64,000 nt of DNA, taken from contig NZ_SJSA01000001.1 in the NCBI RefSeq assembly GCF_004766125.1, positions 1,922,001 through 1,986,000 of the forward strand. The letters run 5' to 3'. A model generated the notes under the pieces. The model saw nothing but the letters and a program-made list of their open reading frames with translations. It was not told where the DNA came from and ran no database searches. The stretch is from Duncaniella freteri (GTDB lineage Bacteria; Bacteroidota; Bacteroidia; Bacteroidales; Muribaculaceae). This document shows, in pieces, positions 1-7,582 of the stretch. How positions within the stretch are numbered: the stretch's first letter is position 1; every line of letters starts with the position of its first letter. The position numbers and the translations under genes were made by a program.

Positions 1-1319
1 ATCCGGACAGGATGCTCGGGATGCTCACCGATGCGATAAAGGGTGTGTATGCCTCGGTGTTCTATGCCGACTCAAAGGCCTACATGACAGCCACATCCAA
101 TGTGATTGATCAGGAGAAGATGGCTGTGATACTACAGGAGGTCGTGGGCAAGGACCTTGACGGTTACTATTTCCCGTCGTTCTCGGGAGTGGGGCGTTCG
201 CTCAACTATTATCCTTTGGGGGAAGAGACCCCTGAGGACGGTGTGGCTGAGATTGCTGTAGGGCTTGGAAAGTATATTGTGGATGGCGGAGTGGGGCTCC
301 GTTTCTCTCCGCGCCATCCCGGAAATGTGCTCCAGACCTCGGAGCTTGAGCTGGCTCTCCGTGACACGCAGACACGCATGTATGCCCTCGATATGATAGG
401 GGATAAGGGAGAGATAAAGGTTGAGGACGGATATAATGTGGCAAAACTGCGTGTGCAGGATGTCGCCGACAAGGGAGCGTTGACCTACATGGTGTCGACT
501 TACGATTTCCGCGACAATGTGTTGCGTGACAATGATAAGAGCGACGGCCGTAAAGTGGTCACGTTCAATAATGTGCTCAAGCATGATGTGTATCCCCTCG
601 CCAAAGCGGTCGACTTTATGCTCCGAAAAGGCCAGCAGGAGATGCAGCGTCCTGTGGAGATCGAGTTTGCGGGGATGATTGAGCCCGGCAAGAAATCGAA
701 AGGACGTCTTTACTGGTTGCAGATACGTCCCATTGTCGACCGGAAGGAGAATGTGGATGAGGCTGTGATGGCTACTCCTGACGATTGCCTGCTCCTCAAA
801 TCCTCCACCGCTCTCGGGCATGGTACCATCGAGGGGGTGAGAACTGTGGTGTATGTGCGTCCCGAAAAGTTCTCTTCATCCAACAATTCTCTGATAGCAC
901 GTGAGATGGAGAAGATCAATCGCGGATTTCTTGAACGTGATGAACGGTATCTGCTGATAGGTCCCGGCAGATGGGGCTCCTCTGACTCCGCCTTGGGTAT
1001 CCCTGTGAAGTGGCCAGCCATATCGGCAGCCCGCCTCATAGTAGAGTCGGCGTTGCCTAACTATAGGATAGAGCCGAGCCAGGGAACGCACTTTTTCCAG
1101 AACCTCACGTCTTTTGGCGTTGCATATTTCACCATCGACACTACCAGAAAGCGCAATGCGGATGCCGGGGTGACCGACCTTTACGACGTGGCTTTCCTTG
1201 ATGCCATGCCGGCTGTATACGAAAGCGAGTTTATGCGCATCGTGACATTTGAAGACCCCCTCGTGATAGGTGTCAACGGGCTTAAGGGCACAGGGGTGGT
1301 AGTGAAACCGAATAAATAA
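1..1319 (+). CDS. PEP/pyruvate-binding (PEP synthase-like) protein, C-terminal part
   Basis: The frame is open to the left edge (codons in phase from base 3), so only about the last 438 residues are present. The segment PVEIEFAGM followed by GRLYWLQIRPI resembles the end of the ATP-grasp (PPDK_N) domain of PEP synthase and pyruvate phosphate dikinase, where an I/L-Q-x-R-P signature closes the nucleotide site. About 190 residues follow, including GPGRWGSSDSALGIPVKW, with no recognisable phospho-histidine swivel domain or TIM barrel. I therefore favour a large Bacteroidales PEP/pyruvate-binding protein of unproven reaction over a classical PpsA. The stop TAA is at 1317-1319; the next gene starts 26 bases later. 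Confidence 0.75.
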   Translation, partial: PDRMLGMLTDAIKGVYASVFYADSKAYMTATSNVIDQEKMAVILQEVVGKDLDGYYFPSFSGVGRSLNYYPLGEETPEDGVAEIAVGLGKYIVDGGVGLRFSPRHPGNVLQTSELELALRDTQTRMYALDMIGDKGEIKVEDGYNVAKLRVQDVADKGALTYMVSTYDFRDNVLRDNDKSDGRKVVTFNNVLKHDVYPLAKAVDFMLRKGQQEMQRPVEIEFAGMIEPGKKSKGRLYWLQIRPIVDRKENVDEAVMATPDDCLLLKSSTALGHGTIEGVRTVVYVRPEKFSSSNNSLIAREMEKINRGFLERDERYLLIGPGRWGSSDSALGIPVKWPAISAARLIVESALPNYRIEPSQGTHFFQNLTSFGVAYFTIDTTRKRNADAGVTDLYDVAFLDAMPAVYESEFMRIVTFEDPLVIGVNGLKGTGVVVKPNK

Positions 1320-1345
1320 ATCTACAGTATACATAAGAATTTATT

Positions 1346-1780
1346 ATGAAGTATTTTATTACATTTAACGGTCAGACAGTGGGACCGATGACCAAGGAGC
1401 AGATCTATGCTTATCCTGTCACACCCGACACTCCGGTTTGCACTGAGGAGAACCAGAAATGGACTCCGCTCTACATGTTCCCCGATCTGATGGAGGGACT
1501 CAGCAATCCCGAACGTATGCAGTCACCCGCTGAGGTCAACACCACAGGCAAGGACAAGATAGTATGCGGGGTGCTGGCGATAGTTCTCGGTACGCTTGGT
1601 GCGCATTATTTCTATATGGGAAAGGCCGGAGGTGCGATAATATGTATCCTTCTTTCGATCATAACATGTGGATTATGGGGAATCCTTACGCTGATACAGG
1701 GTGTGATGATGCTCACCATGACACAAGCCGACTTCGAGCGTAAATACGTGCTCTCTTCTTCCACTTTCCCGCTGTTCTGA
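1346..1780 (+). CDS. GYF_2-TM2 domain membrane protein
   Basis: 144 residues. The first 50 residues (YFITFNGQTVGPMTKEQI ... WTPLYMFPDL) match the GYF_2 (DUF4339) pattern, a small domain often placed before membrane segments. Residues about 70-130 form a TM2 domain: two hydrophobic helices (GVLAIVLGTLGAHYFYMG and AIICILLSIITCGLWGIL) joined by a G-G turn, as in TM2 proteins of unknown role. It probably sits in the inner membrane with the GYF-like part in the cytoplasm. The family is clear but no biochemical role can be assigned. It may be co-transcribed with the upstream gene. Confidence 0.8.
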   Translation: MKYFITFNGQTVGPMTKEQIYAYPVTPDTPVCTEENQKWTPLYMFPDLMEGLSNPERMQSPAEVNTTGKDKIVCGVLAIVLGTLGAHYFYMGKAGGAIICILLSIITCGLWGILTLIQGVMMLTMTQADFERKYVLSSSTFPLF

Positions 1781-1840
1781 TGAGAGATGGTGTGTCAGAG
1801 CGGTATTTTTGTGAGTTTGATGCACCAGGAATAATCCTTT

Positions 1841-2341
1841 ATGGCTGATAGAATGACCCCGCAGCAGCGGAGCAGATGCATGGCGGCGATAAAGGGTAAG
1901 GATACCCGGCCGGAGATAGCTGTCCGCAGGTTCCTTTACTCGCAGGGGCTCCGTTTCAGGGTCAACAACAGGCGGCTCCCTGGGTCGCCCGATATAGTAT
2001 TGCCGCGTTACAGGACAGTCATCTTTGTGGATGGCTGTTTTTGGCATGGACATGAGGGTTGCAGGCATTCACGCCTGCCTGAGAGCAACCGTGAGTACTG
2101 GCTTCACAAGATAACCCTCAACCGTGCACGTGACTACCGGGTGGATGTGGAGTTACGTCAGATGGGCTGGATAGTGATGCATATATGGGAGTGTGAAATT
2201 GATGAGACATCATTGCAGATACTCTATCAGCGCATAGTAGGCACCCCAGGGATAGGGGAGGGGTATGCCTCCACATCGGATAATGATGGTGGAAGCTCGC
2301 TCGCTGCCGAACCCCCCGAGGCATACGGATTGCCATATTGA
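1841..2341 (+). CDS. vsr: Very short patch repair (Vsr) endonuclease
   Basis: 166 residues, close to the usual size for Vsr, which nicks 5' of the T in T:G mismatches left by deamination of 5-methylcytosine. Visible family marks are the N-terminal RSRCMAAIKGKDTRPE, the catalytic-core stretch LPGSPDIVLPRYRTVIFVDG, and the zinc site CFWHGHEGCRH. WLHKITLNRARD and GWIVMHIWECEI complete the fold. Vsr usually lies next to a cytosine-5 methyltransferase. No such gene is found here: the nearest methyltransferase-like protein (60,791 onward) looks like an N6-adenine type. The gene ends at a terminator hairpin. Confidence 0.9.
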   Translation: MADRMTPQQRSRCMAAIKGKDTRPEIAVRRFLYSQGLRFRVNNRRLPGSPDIVLPRYRTVIFVDGCFWHGHEGCRHSRLPESNREYWLHKITLNRARDYRVDVELRQMGWIVMHIWECEIDETSLQILYQRIVGTPGIGEGYASTSDNDGGSSLAAEPPEAYGLPY

Positions 2342-2353
2342 ATGAAAAGACAT

Positions 2354-2380
2354 AAGGGTGCGACATTATCGCACCTTTTT
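2354..2380 (+). terminator. Rho-independent terminator after vsr
   Basis: A GGTGCGA/TCGCACC stem (2357-2363 with 2369-2375) with a 5-base loop is followed by TTTTT, starting 16 bases after the vsr stop codon. The flanking A and T runs extend the stem. Confidence 0.75.
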
Positions 2381-2451
2381 GTATTATCACATACCGTAAC
2401 TTTGTGCAAAGAATTCTATAAGTCCCATCTAAACACAAAGATATCACAGCT

Positions 2452-2919
2452 ATGAAAAGGTCAGTTGACAGGAAAGAATTGCCGGTATCCCGCAAGGCTT
2501 ACAATCGTTTCCGTTCGCGTATCCATGAGGTGCTCGGTCAGGATTCGGAGGCAGAGGCGCGCATGGTCACAGCTTTTGATCTTTACCTTGCCGGCGACAG
2601 AGGGTATGCATCCGGGCTTTCAGCTATGGAGGAGATGGCATTTTCGTTTTTAAGGCAGGATGTGGATGCCGCTATCGAACGGTCGCGCAAAGCCCGCGAG
2701 CGTGCTGCCTTACGCAAGTCCCGGTCTTTGCTCAACGCCGCTGTCGAAGATGGAGGAGGGACTGAAAAGCTCGTGGATGATTTCATAAAATATCAGCGGG
2801 AATATGCCATCAACCGCCCTGACTTCACTCCGCCCATGACACGTGCCGAACGACGCATGTTCAAGCGTGGAGCCGGAGTGCGTTCCACCCGATGGGACCA
2901 CCTGCGCCCCAAGGCATAG
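2452..2919 (+). CDS. Hypothetical basic helical protein
   Basis: 155 residues, not recognised. It is rich in Arg, Lys, Glu and Ala (RQDVDAAIERSRKARERAALRKSRSLL) and probably mostly alpha-helical. There is no signal peptide or membrane segment. The C-terminus (MTRAERRMFKRGAGVRSTRWDHLRPKA) is strongly basic, which would suit nucleic-acid binding, but that is inference. A TAACTTTG box at 2397-2404 resembles a Bacteroidetes -7 element and suggests its own promoter, just after the vsr terminator. Coding bias looks like its chromosomal neighbours. Confidence 0.6.
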   Translation: MKRSVDRKELPVSRKAYNRFRSRIHEVLGQDSEAEARMVTAFDLYLAGDRGYASGLSAMEEMAFSFLRQDVDAAIERSRKARERAALRKSRSLLNAAVEDGGGTEKLVDDFIKYQREYAINRPDFTPPMTRAERRMFKRGAGVRSTRWDHLRPKA

Positions 2920-2951
2920 ACGCTTCCTGATGCAGTATAATTTATTAATGA

Positions 2952-2983
2952 TTTGCCGTATTGAGGTGAAATGAGTACCTTTG
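2952..2983 (+). promoter_or_regulatory. Bacteroidetes-type promoter for the surE cluster
   Basis: TTTG at 2952-2955 and TACCTTTG at 2976-2983 are separated by 20 bases, matching the -33 TTTG and -7 TAnnTTTG elements of Bacteroidetes sigma-ABfr promoters. The surE start codon follows 20 bases downstream. Confidence 0.7.
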
Positions 2984-3003
2984 TTTAGAAATAACATATA
3001 CTT

Positions 3004-3765
3004 ATGGACAGACCTCTTATATTTATAACTAATGATGACGGCATTAATGCCGCCGGGTTGCATAAGCTTGCGAAGATCGCTTCCGGTTTTGGCGATGTAG
3101 TGGTTGGCGCGCCCGATGCTCCTCAGTCGGGAAAATCATCTGCTCTGACTGTCAATGGCGCGCTCGAACTTATAGCACATCCTTCGGAGGATGGTGTAAG
3201 GATGTTCAGCATCACAGGCACTCCTGTCGACTGTGTGAAGGTTGCCATGCATGCCATCCTCGACCGTAAGCCCGATCTGATACTTTCTGGTATAAACCAT
3301 GGCTCTAACGCTGCGGTAAACAATATCTACTCAGGCACTATGGGTGCTGCTATGGAAGGGTGCATTATCGGGATACCGTCTGTAGGTTTTTCGCTTCTTG
3401 ACCATTCACCTGAGGCTGATTTCGAACCGTTGGCTCCGTTTGTTGCGGATATCATACGTAGAGTGCTTGCTGAAGGACTTCCGAAGGATATATGCCTGAA
3501 CGTCAATTTCCCTGCCGGCTGCACTCCTGAGGGTGTCAAGGTGGTGCGGGCCGCCCGCGGGCACTGGACGGAGGAATACGGTGATTACACGTCGCCACAT
3601 GGCAGGCCGTTCTATTGGCTCACAGGCAAGTTTCACAATGATGAGCCCGGTAATCCTGACACGGATGAATACTGGCTTGCAAGAAACTATGGCACAGTGG
3701 TGCCTATCCGTCCTGACCAGACTGCCGCCGACCAGATAGAGGCTATCAAAAGCCTTATAGACTGA
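3004..3765 (+). CDS. surE: 5'/3'-nucleotidase SurE
   Basis: 253 residues, full length. SurE removes phosphate from nucleoside monophosphates in the cytoplasm and helps stationary-phase survival. The N-terminal ITNDDGINAAG carries the metal-binding Asp11 and Asp12; APDAPQSGKSSALT supplies the metal-site Ser; GTPVDCVKVA and LSGINHGSNAAVNNIYSGT (with the metal-site Asn) are hallmark motifs. It begins the cluster surE, dacB-like, 5141 gene, rsmI. Its TGA overlaps the next gene's ATG by one base (TGATG), so the two are probably translationally coupled. Confidence 0.93.
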   Translation: MDRPLIFITNDDGINAAGLHKLAKIASGFGDVVVGAPDAPQSGKSSALTVNGALELIAHPSEDGVRMFSITGTPVDCVKVAMHAILDRKPDLILSGINHGSNAAVNNIYSGTMGAAMEGCIIGIPSVGFSLLDHSPEADFEPLAPFVADIIRRVLAEGLPKDICLNVNFPAGCTPEGVKVVRAARGHWTEEYGDYTSPHGRPFYWLTGKFHNDEPGNPDTDEYWLARNYGTVVPIRPDQTAADQIEAIKSLID

Positions 3766-5138
3766 TGGTGATGTCACGGTTTCTGATAGCTGTGGCGTTG
3801 ATGCTTTGCACCGCGCTCCGGCTCGTCGCTTTCCCATTGAAAGTGGCTGGGATCGACACTATGCGTACGGCTGTATGGATTCATGATCTCCGTTGGGGAT
3901 ATGACCTGGTGAATGCCAATATCGACAAGAGTCTCATTCCGGCATCAGTCATGAAAACAGTGACATGTGCCTCGCTTCTGAATCTCGCCGACAGTGAGGA
4001 GAGGTTTCTCACAGTAGTGTCGGCAACCGGTGAGGTGAGCGACAGTGTGCTGAACGGAAATATTGTGGTGAAAACTGTTGGTGATCCTACCATAGAATCG
4101 CAGTATTTCGATGAGACCAAGGGATTTGCCGACAGTATAGCCGCATCATTGCTTAGGCTTGGTGTGCGTCGTGTCAAGGGCGATGTCATCATTGACGAGA
4201 GCCGTTTTCCTGACGCTACCACTCCTCCCGGATGGATGGCTGAGGACATACCATGGTATTACGGAGCAAGATTGCAGGGCTCGAATTTCCGCGACAATAG
4301 GTTTAGGCTCACATTGCCTTCCAAAAAGACTGTCCCGGAGGTGCCTGACTTGAAATTTCAGTTTGTCAAGTCAAAGCGTCGCGGAGTCAAGGTCGACCGC
4401 AAGGACGGATCGGAGACTATGGTGGTGAGCGGGAATATGCGTCGAGGCTTTAGCGAGACATTCTCGATGCCGTATCCGTGCAAGGCTATGCGCGCGGAGA
4501 TACTGGCAGTGCTTGGTGAAGCGGGCATAAGTGTGGATAACGGCACGGTCAAGGATTCATGTGATGAGACAGATATATACGTGCATCGCTCCCCGCGTTT
4601 CGGTGATATAATGCAGAGCCTGATGTTTCGTTCGGACAATCTGATGGCTGAAGGAATGCTCAGGGCTATAGCCCCGGGAGGCACGCGCCGCCAGGCTATC
4701 GAAGAAGTGCAGGCGGTGTGGTCCATGCTCGGGATAAGTGCTCATGGCGTTAATATCGTGGACGGCAGCGGACTGTCACGCGACAACAGGCTTACAGTCA
4801 GGTTTCTCGGTGAAGTCAGCAGGCATATGCTTGCCGAGGAGTTCGGCAACGAATATATCTCCCTTTTGCCTCTTGCCGGATATGACGGCACTATGAAGAG
4901 CTTCCTTGTCGACACGCCGCTTGAAGGTCGGGTGGCAATGAAGACCGGATCGATGAAGGGGGTCCAGTCCTATAGCGGATATCTTCTTGACTCGGAAGGG
5001 AAGCCTACACATCTGCTTGTTTTCATGGCAAATGGGTTCAGATGTAGCCGTGCTGCATTAAAAAATGATATTCAGCGTTTGTTATTAGAATTATTTGATG
5101 TAAGTTTGCAAGGTAATTTGCAGGAATCAAAAGAATAG
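3765..5138 (+). CDS. dacB: D-alanyl-D-alanine carboxypeptidase/endopeptidase, PBP4 (DacB) family
   Basis: 457 residues, near the roughly 480 of E. coli DacB (peptidase family S13). It trims or cleaves peptidoglycan cross-links in the periplasm. An N-terminal hydrophobic stretch (FLIAVALMLCTALRLVAF) is a signal peptide. The three penicillin-binding motifs are present: SVMK (Ser61, Lys64), SDN within MFRSDNLMAEGM, and KTG within AMKTGSMKG. The start codon overlaps the surE stop, which supports the listed ATG; MSRF two codons later is an alternative. It overlaps the end of no other gene, and the next gene starts 2 bases after its stop. Confidence 0.9.
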   Translation: MVMSRFLIAVALMLCTALRLVAFPLKVAGIDTMRTAVWIHDLRWGYDLVNANIDKSLIPASVMKTVTCASLLNLADSEERFLTVVSATGEVSDSVLNGNIVVKTVGDPTIESQYFDETKGFADSIAASLLRLGVRRVKGDVIIDESRFPDATTPPGWMAEDIPWYYGARLQGSNFRDNRFRLTLPSKKTVPEVPDLKFQFVKSKRRGVKVDRKDGSETMVVSGNMRRGFSETFSMPYPCKAMRAEILAVLGEAGISVDNGTVKDSCDETDIYVHRSPRFGDIMQSLMFRSDNLMAEGMLRAIAPGGTRRQAIEEVQAVWSMLGISAHGVNIVDGSGLSRDNRLTVRFLGEVSRHMLAEEFGNEYISLLPLAGYDGTMKSFLVDTPLEGRVAMKTGSMKGVQSYSGYLLDSEGKPTHLLVFMANGFRCSRAALKNDIQRLLLELFDVSLQGNLQESKE

Positions 5139-5140
5139 AT

Positions 5141-5764
5141 ATGTCACACGATTATAACAGCCTGCTCAGGCTCGCATATGAAATAGAGGGTCTGCTGTTG
5201 TTGCAACAGCGGCGCGGAGCCGATGCAGAGGTTGCCATAGATGAGATGCTGGCAGATAAAATTGCTCAGCTTGCAGGTGATTTCCCTGTCAGGGGGGCGG
5301 AATCGTATTCAGTTACTGAGCCAGTACATGCAGAAGAGGCTCCGGTAATAGCCTCCGATAGCAATGATGCTTGCGAAGCTTCACTCAAGGCTGCGGACGG
5401 TGCTGTAGCAGCATCCGCTGTCGAAGAGGAGGTTGCAGAGTCCAATGGTGTCAAGGAGCCTGTGGCACCTGTGAGCAGCAGGGTTGAGGTATGCGAGGCT
5501 GACGATTCGCAGCTCACTCTCGATGAGAAGCTTGCCCGTCAGCGTGCCAAGGATATATTCAGGGCTTTTACTCTCAATGATAAGTTCCGTTTCCGCCGTG
5601 AACTGTTCCGTGACTCACAGGAAGAGTTTGATGATGCCCTCAAAGTGATATCCGAGATGTCAAATGTCGGTGAGGCTGAGGAGTATGTATACGATGATCT
5701 GTGCCTTGATCCCGAGAACGAGGCTGTCAAGGCGTTCATGGATGTGGTCATAAAGCATTTCTAA
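5141..5764 (+). CDS. Hypothetical acidic protein, conserved-looking C-terminus
   Basis: 207 residues, not recognised by name. An N-terminal helical part (residues 1-50) is followed by a low-complexity Ala/Glu/Ser/Val linker (about 55-125). The charged C-terminal block (LDEKLARQRAKDIFRAFTLNDKF ... YDDLCLDPENEAVKAFMDVV) looks like the conserved domain. No signal peptide or membrane segment is seen. It sits 2 bases after the carboxypeptidase gene and 19 bases before rsmI, so it is surely in that operon. I recall similar proteins in Bacteroidales genomes annotated only as hypothetical; a function is not inferred. Confidence 0.7.
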   Translation: MSHDYNSLLRLAYEIEGLLLLQQRRGADAEVAIDEMLADKIAQLAGDFPVRGAESYSVTEPVHAEEAPVIASDSNDACEASLKAADGAVAASAVEEEVAESNGVKEPVAPVSSRVEVCEADDSQLTLDEKLARQRAKDIFRAFTLNDKFRFRRELFRDSQEEFDDALKVISEMSNVGEAEEYVYDDLCLDPENEAVKAFMDVVIKHF

Positions 5765-5783
5765 ATATAACTTAAGAGAAATT

Positions 5784-6494
5784 ATGGGCAAGCTCTATAT
5801 AGTGCCGACTCCTGTAGGCAATATGGCGGATATGACCCCTCGGGCAATAGAGGTGCTGAAAGGGTGTGACCGTATCTTTGCCGAGGACACGCGCACGTCG
5901 GGTGTCCTGTTAAGGCATTTCGGGATAGAGACCCCATGCTCGTCGCACCATAAGTTCAATGAGCACACGACCGTACGTCCCATAATCGAACTCCTGCTTG
6001 CCGGAGAGACGATAGCTCTGATATCCGATGCCGGAACACCTGGTGTAAGTGATCCGGGGTTTCTGCTCACGAGGGAGTGCCGTAGGGAGTGTGTAGATGT
6101 GGAGACTCTGCCGGGAGCCACAGCGTTTGTGCCGGCATTGGTAAATTCCGGATTGCCGACCGACCGGTTCACGTTTGAGGGTTTCCTTCCTCCCAAAAAG
6201 GGGAGACGCACGCGTCTGGAACGGATCGCCGCAAACGATTGTACAAGTATCATATACGAGTCTCCGCTACGTCTGGTAAAGACATTGGGGGAGTTGATCG
6301 AGGTGTGCGGAGCGGACAGGCAGGCAAGTGTGTCGCGTGAGATATCCAAGCTCCATGACACTACCCATAGAGGGACACTCGGAGAACTGGAAATTTATTT
6401 CAAGGAGAACATTCCGCGCGGCGAGATTGTTATAGTCTTGGGAGCCCCCGAGGATAATACCCCGAAGGTGCATAAGAACAAATATAAGGATTAG
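5784..6494 (+). CDS. rsmI: 16S rRNA (cytidine-1402-2'-O)-methyltransferase RsmI
   Basis: 236 residues, tetrapyrrole-methylase fold. RsmI adds the 2'-O-methyl group to C1402 in the ribosomal P site using S-adenosylmethionine. Signature stretches are LYIVPTPVGNMADMTPRA at the N-terminus, FAEDTRTSGVLLRHFGI, ALISDAGTPGVSDPGFLL and LPGATAFVPALVNSGLP. FEGFLPPKKGRR and IIYESPLRL follow in the C-terminal half. The protein is shorter than E. coli RsmI (about 286), lacking most of its small C-terminal extension; this may be usual in the phylum, but I could not check. It ends the surE cluster, 24 bases before the next gene. Confidence 0.92.
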   Translation: MGKLYIVPTPVGNMADMTPRAIEVLKGCDRIFAEDTRTSGVLLRHFGIETPCSSHHKFNEHTTVRPIIELLLAGETIALISDAGTPGVSDPGFLLTRECRRECVDVETLPGATAFVPALVNSGLPTDRFTFEGFLPPKKGRRTRLERIAANDCTSIIYESPLRLVKTLGELIEVCGADRQASVSREISKLHDTTHRGTLGELEIYFKENIPRGEIVIVLGAPEDNTPKVHKNKYKD

Positions 6495-6518
6495 CTCACT
6501 TTTCAACATTAAGAGAAT

Positions 6519-7400
6519 ATGAAAAAGATTGCATCAATCGCAATTGTGGCAGCTGCTGTACTTAGCGGTTGCAACGGTGATAAACTTCGTGAAGCAGAAG
6601 CTCAGAATCAGCAGCTCAAGGGTGACTTGAGTGAGACTCTTGCTACTCAGGACAGCCTTCTGGTGCTTGTCAATGACATTTCCGACGGGATGGCTCAGAT
6701 AAAGGATCTTGAGAAAATCATAAGCACTCCGGGCGGTATCGGCGCAGAGTCGGCTTCACGCAAGGAGCAGATACGCAACGATATGATCGCTATCCAGCAG
6801 GCTCTTCAGGAGCGTCGTCAGCGTCTTGCCGACCTTGAGGCTAAGCTCGCCAAGGAGGGCGGGGAGAATTCTACCCTCAAGCGCACTATCTCCAATCTGA
6901 AAGCTCAGATAGCTGACCAGACCACCGAGATCGCAACGCTTACCAATCAGCTTGCCTCAGCCAACATCAAGATCGAGGAGCTCAGCAGCACTGTCACCAG
7001 TCTTAACACACAGGTGGATTCGCTGAGCACAAATGTCGCTAACGAGCGTGAACTTAAGGATGCGGCTCAGGCTGAGGCCGACAAAGCAACAGCAGAACTC
7101 AATGCCTGCTACTATGCGATAGGCAACAGCAAGGAGCTTAAGGAGCGCAACATCCTTTCGTCAGGATTCCTCCGCAAGACCAAAGTGATGAAGGGCGATT
7201 TCGATATGGATTATTTCCAGAATGCCGACAAGCGCACTCTCACTGAGATACCTACCCACAGCAAGAAGGCTGAGGTGATGACAAGCCAGCCCAAGGACTC
7301 CTATCAGATCGTAGATGTGGATGGGCAGAAAGTTGTCAAGATCACTGATCCGGCAAAGTTCTGGCAGGTATCCAACTTCCTTGTGATAAAGGTGGATTGA
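6519..7400 (+). CDS. Coiled-coil lipoprotein
   Basis: 293 residues. The signal peptide ends in a lipobox (AVLSGC, Cys18), so it should be anchored as a lipoprotein. Residues about 20-200 are a long coiled coil with heptad-like Leu/Ile spacing (KLREAEAQNQQLKGDLSETL; later LKRTISNLKAQIADQTTEIA). The last 90 residues (GDFDMDYFQNADKRTLTEIP ... WQVSNFLVIKVD) look globular. This layout resembles Bacteroidales cell-envelope proteins annotated as lipoproteins or putative septation proteins. No partner is obvious. It lies 24 bases after rsmI. Confidence 0.75.
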   Translation: MKKIASIAIVAAAVLSGCNGDKLREAEAQNQQLKGDLSETLATQDSLLVLVNDISDGMAQIKDLEKIISTPGGIGAESASRKEQIRNDMIAIQQALQERRQRLADLEAKLAKEGGENSTLKRTISNLKAQIADQTTEIATLTNQLASANIKIEELSSTVTSLNTQVDSLSTNVANERELKDAAQAEADKATAELNACYYAIGNSKELKERNILSSGFLRKTKVMKGDFDMDYFQNADKRTLTEIPTHSKKAEVMTSQPKDSYQIVDVDGQKVVKITDPAKFWQVSNFLVIKVD

Positions 7401-7438
7401 TCCCGCTCGCATATCCCCGATAATCTATTTGGATAGAG

Positions 7439-7524
7439 ACACAAAAGGACAAAAAGACAAAGAAAACAACAGCTTTATAATGAGCTGAATGATACTTGTT
7501 TCTTTGTCCTTTTGTCCTTTTGTG
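7439..7524. repeat. Imperfect inverted repeat, possible terminator
   Basis: A 26-base arm at about 7439-7464 (ACACAAAAGGACAAAAAGAC...) is repeated in reverse complement at about 7499-7524 (...GTCCTTTTGTCCTTTTGTGT) with one or two mismatches and a 34-base spacer. It lies between the lipoprotein and the pullulanase genes. The arms are AT-rich, so termination is likely but unproven. Confidence 0.5.
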
Positions 7525-7582
7525 TTTTGGCATGCATGGATTTGCTTTCATTTTATATATTATACTTACTTTCCAATCTGTT

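Noticed and set aside
132-821. Long minus-strand frame of 229 codons
   Set aside because: It is the shadow of the PEP/pyruvate-binding gene; its product has no family features.
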